A stretch of DNA of 6,905 nt, from positions 1-6,905 of the forward strand of contig JACPYZ010000042.1 of assembly GCA_016195765.1 (NCBI GenBank). The letters are read 5' to 3'. Of this stretch, positions 1 through 6,413 are shown one piece after another (the stretch's first letter is position 1; every line of letters begins with the position of its first letter). The position numbers and the translations under genes are program-made. The stretch is from Candidatus Curtissbacteria bacterium. Its GTDB lineage: Bacteria; Patescibacteriota; Microgenomatia; Curtissbacterales; GWA2-41-24. Below the pieces are notes generated by a model, which made no database searches, had not been told where the DNA came from, and worked only from the letters and a program-made list of their open reading frames with translations.

Positions 1-736
1 CTCTTAAAATAACATAAGTTGGACTATCGGGAAGCCTGAGCCCGGCAGGCAAAAAGTTATCGCCAAAAACTGTTGTATCTAAAAAGCCATAATCCAAAAT
101 AAGCATATCTGGTTTGTAGTTAAAGATTTCGTTCTTCATTCTTGCAAGACCTACAATTGCCGTTCCTGCATGCCTGCCACCATTCCATACTTCGAATTTT
201 TTATCGGGAATGTTTTTGTTTAATTCTTGTTCTAGTCTGGCGGGGTATGCTTCGTTATCTCCCACCCCGTGACCAAAAACGTGATAAGCACCTAGCGCGA
301 TAATTCGATAGGTACCATCTGGTTTTTCGCGGGTATACTCGCGACCCCGGAAACCCAAAGAATTACTGTGAATTATGTACTGGGTATCATTTGCACGGCT
401 TTCATCCTGCAAAAAATCATGACTGACCCATGTTCGAGATGGTGGTAATTTTGTTGCCTCAAAAACCTCTTTAAGTCTTTCAGGCTTATCAAAGTCCTTA
501 TTAGAAAATACCAACAAAGGTGGCACAAATGGGTCTGAATTAGGATTCGTTCTAAGCCATCTTTCATTAATCCGCACACCCACCCTTCGGAGTAACTTAT
601 GCATAGCTGCTTGAGTTTTGTCTTTCTGAAAGCTTTCTGAAGCATGCAATATAAGTTCGGAAGCAATCAAAACTGCAACACAAAAAAGTAGGACTTTTGC
701 AGAAACAAAAACGATTTTTTGGATTTTTCTCTTCAC
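1..736 (-). CDS. SGNH/GDSL-hydrolase-like membrane-anchored protein, partial, nucleophile lost
   Basis: The frame starts at GTG 734-736, directly after an in-frame TAA, and stays open for 245 codons to the left edge, so the C-terminus is missing. Residues 8-30 form one hydrophobic segment after a Lys/Arg-rich start, which fits a signal anchor or uncleaved signal peptide and supports the GTG start. Residues 125-220 resemble SGNH hydrolases: a NSLGFRG lead-in, a RIIALG strand, the GHGVGDNEAYPARLE stretch usually found just after block I, an FEVWNGG block II strand, and a KPDMLILDYG block III strand. Block I, normally GDSFTFG, reads GAYHVFG (149-155), so the Ser nucleophile is Tyr and the Asp is Ala. 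Block III GxND reads GFLD. The start overlaps the stop of the PP-loop gene as GTGA, which implies translational coupling. No Shine-Dalgarno is visible. The family assignment is fairly secure. Catalytic activity is doubtful, and a binding or structural envelope role is possible. The C-terminal Asp-His pair lies outside the window. Confidence 0.75.
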   Translation of the reverse strand, partial: MKRKIQKIVFVSAKVLLFCVAVLIASELILHASESFQKDKTQAAMHKLLRRVGVRINERWLRTNPNSDPFVPPLLVFSNKDFDKPERLKEVFEATKLPPSRTWVSHDFLQDESRANDTQYIIHSNSLGFRGREYTREKPDGTYRIIALGAYHVFGHGVGDNEAYPARLEQELNKNIPDKKFEVWNGGRHAGTAIVGLARMKNEIFNYKPDMLILDYGFLDTTVFGDNFLPAGLRLPDSPTYVILR

Positions 737-1821
737 TTAAGTAAATTGGCAAGCTTCGATGATTGTGGCTGTTCTTTATATTCTAAAAGAAGAACTTTAG
801 CGTGAGTGATTTTATCTTTCATAATCGAGTTTACTTTGTGGCAAAACACCAAGTATGGTTCGTGGGAAAGGTGACCCCAGAAAGCCATAATATTATAAAG
901 CGTAAATGGGTAACAACCGTGCTGCATCAAAAAATCTAAGCGCGAACCCTTAACATTTGGGCTTGGCAGCAAACCTAATTGGAATAAATATTGCCCGGTC
1001 GTTTTACGCTGAGCAACATGTTTGTCTCCCAAAAAGAAATCGGTGCTGTGCTGATTTACCACCACTCTATCAATAAACTGTTGATCTACCGGTGTCGGCC
1101 AGTTTCGAACTGGGTTTTCATAATTGATCCCAAATTTTTTGTACATATCACGAAACTCCTCAACAACTGTGTCCATATGGCCCGGGAAATGGATAAGTTC
1201 TCGCGTCAGCCCGTCTGCAACATTGGTAATTTTATGCTCCTGGCAATAGACCATTGTGCGTACATGCCAGGAAAGTGAGCTGAATCCGCAAGTTGCCAGA
1301 ACCAGAAAACGATATTTAATTAAGTTTTGAAAATAATTTTCGTACCAAAGATGGCTAACCAATTTGTCCACCGAAATCGTCTCAGAAACAAATTTAGTCA
1401 TGGGAAACTTTTTCCTCAAAAGTTCTATATTGCGTTTGGGAATCGGTGAAGATTTGGTCGCAGACTCCCAAAATGTCAAAAGGTGCACTTCCGCAAACTC
1501 TTGCGCCATTAAGGCTGCGGTGCACATTGAATCAGTGCCGCCGGAAAATAAAATGGCGACTTTGCCTTTTTTCTTCTTGGAAGAAAAATCAGTCTTAGGC
1601 CGTTTTCCAGCAGCCTCAACAGGAGCAACCATTGGCTCGATATTCAAAACTACCAAAATAAAGTGCGCTACTCGACCAAAAACTTTGAAAGGAAAATGAA
1701 AAATAAAAGAAAGACCCTGAATATAGAAGATTCTAATCTTGTAGGGCATCAAGATTGCCGGAGCACAAAATATTTGGGCAAAAACCCATTTGATTAGACG
1801 ATCAATACCCGCATCCTGCAT
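733..1821 (-). CDS. PP-loop ATP pyrophosphatase (adenine nucleotide alpha-hydrolase-like) with hydrophobic N-terminus
   Basis: A 362-residue protein starting at ATG 1821; a TTG at 1827 would add two residues, and an in-frame stop lies shortly upstream. Residues 87-98 (KVAILFSGGTDS) are a strand plus the SGGxDS PP-loop that binds ATP pyrophosphate in N-type ATP pyrophosphatases (the QueC, ThiI, MnmA and LarE superfamily). These enzymes adenylate a substrate before amidation or thiolation. A second block around 199-214, containing VADG and HFPGH, probably helps shape the substrate pocket. The first 65 or so residues are strongly hydrophobic and aromatic (helices near 8-24, 31-47 and 51-62), followed by a Lys-rich linker (83-87), so the enzyme may associate with the membrane. 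This is unusual for the superfamily. QueC zinc cysteines are not visible, and the substrate is unknown. The gene sits 47 bases after the helical-protein gene and overlaps the SGNH-like gene by four bases, which hints at a shared envelope or glycan-linked task. That link is inference. Confidence 0.8.
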   Translation of the reverse strand: MQDAGIDRLIKWVFAQIFCAPAILMPYKIRIFYIQGLSFIFHFPFKVFGRVAHFILVVLNIEPMVAPVEAAGKRPKTDFSSKKKKGKVAILFSGGTDSMCTAALMAQEFAEVHLLTFWESATKSSPIPKRNIELLRKKFPMTKFVSETISVDKLVSHLWYENYFQNLIKYRFLVLATCGFSSLSWHVRTMVYCQEHKITNVADGLTRELIHFPGHMDTVVEEFRDMYKKFGINYENPVRNWPTPVDQQFIDRVVVNQHSTDFFLGDKHVAQRKTTGQYLFQLGLLPSPNVKGSRLDFLMQHGCYPFTLYNIMAFWGHLSHEPYLVFCHKVNSIMKDKITHAKVLLLEYKEQPQSSKLANLLK

Positions 1822-1868
1822 GGGCAAAATAATATCACAATAAAATCAATATAAATGAAGAAAATACC

Positions 1869-2198
1869 TTACTTAACTTCGCGACGGGCTTGCGCAACAG
1901 CTACCTGAAGATCGTTTATAAACTGACCTGCCGTCTGCCTTAAATTACCTTCCGGGAATTGCATAACCAGCGAATGTATTGCTACGCCTACCAGTTCCTG
2001 GCTGGCCAAGCGGTCATCCGCTGCCAAATGAGCAGTAGCAACAAGACCAACAAAATCCCGGTAGTGCGCCCCTACTAGCTGATCTGCTTGATATGTACGG
2101 GTTTGAGCAACAGATTCGGCGGTCGCTCTTAAAGACTGAGCCGCTTGCTCTATATCTTCCCTCTTAATTGAACCAAAAACCTCTATTCTGTCTGTCAT
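1869..2198 (-). CDS. Small helical protein of unknown function (109 aa)
   Basis: An ATG at 2196-2198 opens a 109-residue frame ending in TAA. I do not recognise the family. The sequence is rich in Ala, Gln, Glu and Arg with heptad-like spacing of Val, Leu and Ile, and has only two obvious helix breakers (FPEGN near residue 80, and FGS near 8-10). It is therefore probably an all-helical soluble protein of three to four helices, possibly a small helical bundle. There is no signal peptide, membrane segment, cysteine pair or metal motif. It lies 34 bases downstream of the leuS stop and 47 bases upstream of the PP-loop gene on the same strand, so cotranscription is likely. No Shine-Dalgarno precedes the start. 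The clean composition and the position filling the gap between two real genes favour a true gene. Its function cannot be inferred from its neighbours. Confidence 0.65.
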   Translation of the reverse strand: MTDRIEVFGSIKREDIEQAAQSLRATAESVAQTRTYQADQLVGAHYRDFVGLVATAHLAADDRLASQELVGVAIHSLVMQFPEGNLRQTAGQFINDLQVAVAQARREVK

Positions 2199-2232
2199 TA
2201 ACGGGAAATTAAACCACGATTAAAAGTTAAAA

Positions 2233-5200
2233 TCAAATCACAAAATTAAGAAGCTTCCCAGGAACAAAAATCACTTTTTTAGGTTCTCCAGTTAAGTAAT
2301 TTTGGATTTTTTCGCTTGCGCGAGCTAGTTTTTCTACCGCGACCTGATCTGCACCTGTCTCCACTTCTACATTTTCGCGAACTTTACCGTTTATTTGCAC
2401 CACAATGATCACTTTTTCTTCTTTAATATACTGTTCTTGAAAGACCGGCCAAGCTTGCTTATGGACAGAATTTTCTGCATCAAAGTGTGTAAAACTATGC
2501 GATTTCTGCCACAATTCTTCGGTCATATGAGGCGCGAAGGGAGCAACAAGTAACAAAAGTGTTTCATATTCATCGTGCAAAATCTTGCCACCATGCGCCT
2601 TTCTGCTTAGATAATTCAGCCATTCCATTAGAGCCGCCACCGCCGTGTTGTATTTAATGCTGGAAACATCTTCGCCCACCTTCTTGATGGTTTTGTGCAT
2701 CCAGAACAGATCAGCAGCAGATAAGTTGTGTGTTATCGATTTACGGTTTACAGTTTTTTTGCTCTTGCCCTCCACTGTCGACTGATAACCGTCTACCTTC
2801 TCATTCAGCTCCCAAACCCTTTGCAGAAAATGGTAAACACCACGAATCCCAGTGGGATTCCAAGGAGCCACCAAATCATATGGCCCTAAAAACGCCAAAT
2901 ACATGCGCACCGCATCTGCCCCAAATTGGTCAACTTGTTCGTCTGGGTTAACCACATTACCGTGGGATTTACTCATGCGGGCGCCATCTGGGCCCAAAAT
3001 CACGCCATGATGAACTCGTTTTTTAGCATATTCATCAAATGGAACCACCCCAATATCGTGCAAAAACTTCACAAAAAACCTCGAGTATAAAGTATGGCCA
3101 AGCGTGTGCTCTGCCCCACCAATATAAAGTTCAACCGGAGCCCACCTGGAAACGAGTTGTTTGTTAAAAATCTCTCTTTCGTTTTTAGGATCTACGTAGC
3201 GCAAAAAGTACCAGGCAGAGTCAACAAATGTATCCATGGTATCTACTTCTCGCTTAGCATCTCCCGCACAATTAGGACACTTAACGTTAACCCACTCTTC
3301 TGCCGCTGCCAGTGGCGGTTTACCTTGGGGTGAATAATCTTTTATTTCTGGCAAAACGACAGGTAAATCTTTTTCAGGAACTGGTACCGTGCCACATTTT
3401 TGACAATGAATAACTGGAATCGGGGTACCCCAATATCTTTGGCGCGAAATCGACCAATCGTGTAAGTGGTAATTTACAAAAACTTCAGCACTTTTGGCAT
3501 GAACCAAATCGGCAATAACGGCGCGCTTAGCTTCGACCGAGCTCATCCCAGTGTATTTGCCGGATTCAATAAGCGTTCCATAACCAGTAAATACTTCTTC
3601 TTTATTTTTTATCCTGGCATCACGTTCCACGTCGCCTGTGATTACTGTAGGGGTCAGAGCAATTCCATACTTTTTAGCAAATTCAACGTCGCGATCATCA
3701 TGGGCATCTCCAAATAAAGAACCAGTTCCGTATTGGGCCAGCGCGTAATCAGCAATCCAAACAGGGATTTCGTTACCATTTAAGGGGTTAATGGCATATG
3801 CACCAGTAAAAACCCCTGTCTTTTCTTTATTTTCTTTGCGTTCCATTTCGGATTTCTTTACGGCTTTTTCTTGGTAAGCCGTAACTTCTTTGGTTTTGTC
3901 ACTTGTGGTAATTTTAAAAACTAAATCCAGCTCTGGCGCCAGAACTATAAAGGTTGCACCCCAAAGAGTATCTGGTCGTGTCGTAAAGACCTCTATAACC
4001 TCACTGGAGTCTTTAACTTTAAATTTGATAATTACTCCCTCGCTTTTGCCTATCCAGTTGTTTTGACCTTCACGTACCGGCTGCGGCCAATCAATTTGCG
4101 ATGTTTTATTTAAGGAAAGCAGCTGCTTTAAAACTTCTGGCTCCTGGTGACCTGTAAAGTGATCAATATTTGGTTTAACCATTACAAGCTCAGCCCCAAG
4201 CACTTCGGCTGCCTTTTTTACATGGGCGGGAGCAACCGCACTATCGTCTATATCCCCAACCGTAATTGCAGACGATATGTTGCTTTTTATTTTTTTAAAA
4301 TCAAATTCCCAATTAAACTTTTTCTCGAACGGGCGCGGGTGGTCACGAAACTTTGGCTCTATAAAAGGCGCTACGAGCACTAGACCAGCAATTTTGGTCT
4401 TTAGTGCTTCGGTTACCTTCATGGCAACAACCGCCCCTAAGCTGTGGCCTAGTAACACGGTATTTTGATCAAAATCGCAGTTTTCCAAAACGTATTTTAT
4501 TTGCTCCATAGGGTCAGCGTCGTCTGGATCTGGAAGAGCTGGAACTTGTACCCTATAACCTTTAGTTTCTAGTGCCTCTTTTAACCAAGGGAAAAAGTTC
4601 TTATCCGGCCTTCCCGTAAAACCATGCAGCAGGACAAAATTCTGTTTGTCTTCCCATAGCAAACGGTCGGCATAATCAGTAATTTTGAGCATCCATTGAT
4701 CCACTTCTTTTTGAACAACTTCTGTTCCACAACGCCAACAACGACCCGCTTCTACGTTTTCGTTTGCAAGAACCGTTTGATCCTTTGGACACCAGTTGGA
4801 TAAAATTTTTCCCCTATATGCCAAACCCTTTTCCAACATCTTAATAAAAATCCACTGATTCCATCTGTAATATTCTGGATCACAAGTAATCACACCATGT
4901 TCAAAATCATGCATTCCACCCATGGTTGCAAATTGTTTCTTCATCGTTTCGATGTTGCCGTAAGTCCAATCTCGCGGATTAATACCCCTTTTTATTGCTG
5001 CGTTTTCGGCAGGAAGACCAAAAGCATCAAATCCTACAGGAAAAAAGACATTGTAGCCTTGCATACGCTTGAGCCTACCGAGAATATCGGTGACGGCAAA
5101 GGTAAACCAATGACCCATATGGAGATCCCCAGATGGATAAGGAAGCTCAACCAACAAGTAGTACTTCTTTTTAGAATCGGTAAGATCTACTTTATACAAG

Positions 5201-5262
5201 CCAGCTTCATGCCACTTCTTTTGCCAATTTTTTTCTAAACTTTTCGGTATGTACTTGCTCAT
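2233..5262 (-). CDS. leuS: Leucyl-tRNA synthetase with an embedded alpha/beta-hydrolase domain (1009 aa)
   Basis: A class I synthetase that charges tRNA-Leu in the cytoplasm. The order is: Rossmann fold with PYPSG and HMGH (41-51); zinc-1 region with C158, C175 and C178; a foreign insert (about 204-388); the CP1 editing domain from NWIGKSEGV (402) through TTRPDT (427-432) and HDDRD (521-525); the WSISRQRYWG return to the catalytic core (603-611); a four-Cys zinc ribbon (C620, C623, C662, C665); DTMDTFVDSAWY (674-685); RMSKS (762-766, a variant of KMSKS); the anticodon-binding domain; and a typical bacterial C-terminus with QINGKVR and PGKLLN. Without the insert the length is about 825, normal for the family. 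The E. coli leucine-specific domain before KMSKS is absent and is reduced to the short ILGPDGA loop. The CP1 segment YGTGSLFGDAHDDRD differs from E. coli YGTGAVMAVPGHDQRD and is one residue shorter. The first ATG matches family N-termini. No Shine-Dalgarno is present, and a near-leaderless promoter is proposed. Confidence 0.97.
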   Translation of the reverse strand: MSKYIPKSLEKNWQKKWHEAGLYKVDLTDSKKKYYLLVELPYPSGDLHMGHWFTFAVTDILGRLKRMQGYNVFFPVGFDAFGLPAENAAIKRGINPRDWTYGNIETMKKQFATMGGMHDFEHGVITCDPEYYRWNQWIFIKMLEKGLAYRGKILSNWCPKDQTVLANENVEAGRCWRCGTEVVQKEVDQWMLKITDYADRLLWEDKQNFVLLHGFTGRPDKNFFPWLKEALETKGYRVQVPALPDPDDADPMEQIKYVLENCDFDQNTVLLGHSLGAVVAMKVTEALKTKIAGLVLVAPFIEPKFRDHPRPFEKKFNWEFDFKKIKSNISSAITVGDIDDSAVAPAHVKKAAEVLGAELVMVKPNIDHFTGHQEPEVLKQLLSLNKTSQIDWPQPVREGQNNWIGKSEGVIIKFKVKDSSEVIEVFTTRPDTLWGATFIVLAPELDLVFKITTSDKTKEVTAYQEKAVKKSEMERKENKEKTGVFTGAYAINPLNGNEIPVWIADYALAQYGTGSLFGDAHDDRDVEFAKKYGIALTPTVITGDVERDARIKNKEEVFTGYGTLIESGKYTGMSSVEAKRAVIADLVHAKSAEVFVNYHLHDWSISRQRYWGTPIPVIHCQKCGTVPVPEKDLPVVLPEIKDYSPQGKPPLAAAEEWVNVKCPNCAGDAKREVDTMDTFVDSAWYFLRYVDPKNEREIFNKQLVSRWAPVELYIGGAEHTLGHTLYSRFFVKFLHDIGVVPFDEYAKKRVHHGVILGPDGARMSKSHGNVVNPDEQVDQFGADAVRMYLAFLGPYDLVAPWNPTGIRGVYHFLQRVWELNEKVDGYQSTVEGKSKKTVNRKSITHNLSAADLFWMHKTIKKVGEDVSSIKYNTAVAALMEWLNYLSRKAHGGKILHDEYETLLLLVAPFAPHMTEELWQKSHSFTHFDAENSVHKQAWPVFQEQYIKEEKVIIVVQINGKVRENVEVETGADQVAVEKLARASEKIQNYLTGEPKKVIFVPGKLLNFVI
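4099..4650 (-). other. In-frame alpha/beta-hydrolase domain (RBBP9/YdeN-like) inside LeuRS
   Basis: Roughly residues 205-388 of LeuRS have no counterpart in ordinary synthetases. They read as a complete small serine-hydrolase fold: strand plus oxyanion segment FVLLHGFTG (209-217), a WLKEALETKGYRV helix-strand, the PALPDPDDADP segment typical of RBBP9/YdeN proteins, VLLGHSLG with the nucleophile elbow GHSLG (Ser274), the strand LVLVAPF (294-300), an acid-bearing loop GDIDDSAV (Asp340 best placed), and DHFTG with His368. The triad is therefore plausibly complete. The preceding KITDYADRLL and the following DWPQPVREGQNNWIG align directly with E. coli LeuRS, so only a short linker was replaced. 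Family membership is judged from motifs. The natural substrate is unknown. It is not an intein, because the splice-junction Cys/Ser and terminal His-Asn are missing. Confidence 0.9.
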
Positions 5263-5270
5263 CAGAGATA

Positions 5271-5299
5271 ATTTTGATCTGCAATTTGCCTATTGTCAA
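5271..5299 (-). promoter_or_regulatory. Candidate leuS promoter giving a near-leaderless mRNA
   Basis: On the minus strand a perfect -35 hexamer TTGACA (5299-5294) is followed after 17 bases by CAAAAT (5276-5271), which matches four of six positions of the -10 consensus. The last base of the -10 lies only eight bases before the ATG, so transcription would begin at or within a few bases of the start codon. This agrees with the absence of a Shine-Dalgarno. The -35 and the spacing are strong, the -10 is mediocre, and a longer leader from further upstream cannot be excluded. Confidence 0.45.
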
Positions 5300-5717
5300 A
5301 TTTGCAACAAATCTCAAAACAGCCAATATTTAACAAAGCAAAAAATAAATAAAATGATGGCTTATCAATTTAAGATTATTTTGATCTATTTAAAAGAATG
5401 GATTCACGTATATGAAAAGCCTTGCGTGAAATTTTAAATGACCAGCGATCTGCCACCACTGGTGGCCAGTATAAGTTCAGAATCCTAAGCAGCAAATTGA
5501 TAAATACCAACTGAGACCTTGTAGTTTAGACTACCAGAATAGTCCCTGAATCATTTAAGGATATCTTATCAATAAGAACCATTATCTGCTAGATTAGGCA
5601 CGAATCAAAAAACATAATAAATGCGCCTGGGCACAAATTCGAATAAATCTATAGAACAATAGATATCAATATATAACAAGAGATATACAAGCGCTGGCAT
5701 TCTGGCTTGTAAAGGGT

Positions 5718-5813
5718 AAAAATAGCTTCAACTGGCAAGTCGACAGTAATTTAAGTACTTAGCCTGCAATATCAACCTAATCCTGAAATTAGATTTGCTG
5801 TCAGTCGAAGCTA
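5718..5813 (-). terminator. 12-bp stem closing a branched domain, followed by T5
   Basis: On the minus strand TAGCTTCGACTG (5813-5802) pairs with CAGTTGAAGCTA (5734-5723) at all twelve positions including one G-U, then TTTTT at 5722-5718. The enclosed 67 bases are themselves partly paired (GACAG/CTGTC, GCAA/TTGC, CTAAT/ATTAG). This loop is far larger than in a usual intrinsic terminator, so it may be the 3' domain of a structured RNA rather than a simple terminator. Confidence 0.3.
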
Positions 5814-5823
5814 AGAGGCTGCC

Positions 5824-5868
5824 AAAAAGGAGCTAGTTCACTCTTACTGTGCCTCTCACCTAGCCTCC
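5824..5868 (-). terminator. Hairpin plus T5, possible terminator or attenuator
   Basis: On the minus strand GGAGGCTAG (5868-5860) pairs with CTAGCTCC (5836-5829) with one bulged G, and TTTTT (5828-5824) follows immediately. The loop is long, about 23 bases. AGAGGC in that loop (5856-5851) can instead pair with GCCTCT (5819-5814) downstream of the T run, giving a mutually exclusive alternative fold of the kind seen in attenuators. No gene that would end here is visible, so a role in the leuS leader or an upstream small RNA is inferred. Confidence 0.35.
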
Positions 5869-6232
5869 GGGAAATATATAAATACATAACTTTGTATATA
5901 TAAAAGTATCAACTGCTCAAATGCCAGCAGGCCTGGAGTGGAATAGGCCATTTCACGCTCTGGTATAAAGAACTATCTGTTCTAATAATCCAACAACAGA
6001 TTAACTGTTTGATTAAGGAGCGCCTCTGCTTAAACCTGAAATCTGCCGCGATTAAAACCCAATGTAAAAGATGTAGCAATATTTGCAAAAAATATAACCT
6101 TTTTAAGGTAAATCATCTGGACTTTTCATTTCTAAGTTTTATGCTTTACAAAGCAAATTTTGGCAGACCTATAGACTACAATAACTATAAACATATCAAA
6201 CCGGTCAAGCTTACCTGAACCCATAACAAAAC

Positions 6233-6271
6233 GGTTAACAAAAAACTACTACTTTTGTGGCTTTTTTAACC
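6233..6271. terminator. A/T-run hairpin, possible weak bidirectional terminator
   Basis: GGTT and AACC enclose AAAAAA/TTTTTT and CTAC/GTGG, with a three-base bulge on one side and a one-base bulge on the other. The stem carries its own T-run on either strand. It lies in gene-free DNA about 240 bases upstream of tRNA-Ala(CGC). No gene clearly ends here, so the role is uncertain. Confidence 0.25.
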
Positions 6272-6413
6272 TCTATTTAGAACTCCGAAAATTAACCAAA
6301 TAAATAAGCTTTTAAGTTACCAAGACAACCATGTTGGCATAGTATTTTTCTTGGCAAACAAAGCACACCTTCGCCAAACCAGAGTTGCTGATATTGTTTG
6401 ATATTCTAGACCA

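Larger units (their letters stand above)
5692..5929 (-). ncRNA. Candidate structured RNA domain upstream of leuS
   Basis: Read on the minus strand, TGCTGGCATT (5929-5920) can pair over ten positions with AATGCCAGCG (5701-5692), closing a domain of about 238 bases. Inside are two substructures: a hairpin at 5868-5829 followed by T5, and a multi-part domain closed by a 12-bp helix (5813-5802 with 5734-5723), also followed by T5. In the closing helix and in the 12-bp helix one position is A-C on the plus strand but G-U on the minus strand, which favours a minus-strand transcript. The inner domain adds GACAG/CTGTC, GCAA/TTGC and a CTAAT/ATTAG hairpin with a six-base loop. It could be a stand-alone RNA, part of a long leuS leader, or chance pairing in AT-rich DNA. 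No known RNA family is recognised. Confidence 0.3.

Noticed and set aside
373..666. A 97-residue minus-strand frame
   Set aside because: It lies in another frame over the SGNH-like gene and has an odd Cys/His/Leu-rich composition. The frame from GTG 736 shows recognisable SGNH blocks and a signal anchor.
733..1821. QueC (7-cyano-7-deazaguanine synthase) or another named PP-loop enzyme
   Set aside because: Only the SGGxDS motif and a DG block are shared. The QueC zinc-binding cysteine cluster is not evident, and the hydrophobic N-terminus does not fit.
4099..4650. Insert in leuS as an intein
   Set aside because: There is no Cys/Ser/Thr at the upstream junction, no terminal His-Asn before the downstream one, and no intein blocks. 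The content is a hydrolase fold instead.
4099..4650. Insert in leuS as an assembly chimera or frameshift
   Set aside because: Both junctions are in frame, LeuRS resumes exactly in its expected linker, and base composition does not visibly change. Read-level proof is still outstanding.
2730..5238. Several plus-strand open frames of 60-110 codons opposite leuS
   Set aside because: They are antisense to a well-conserved synthetase and have no ribosome sites or protein-like features.
733..5262. Recoded TGA (glycine code of some CPR lineages)
   Set aside because: Full-length products are obtained with TGA as stop, and leuS and the PP-loop gene end at TGA exactly where expected.
5249..5437. Plus-strand 62-codon frame crossing the leuS start and promoter
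   Set aside because: It overlaps the leuS start codon and promoter antisense and has no ribosome site or recognisable features.
6009..6218. Plus-strand 69-codon frame in the gene-free stretch
   Set aside because: The composition is that of translated AT-rich DNA, no ribosome site precedes it, and no domain or membrane pattern is visible.
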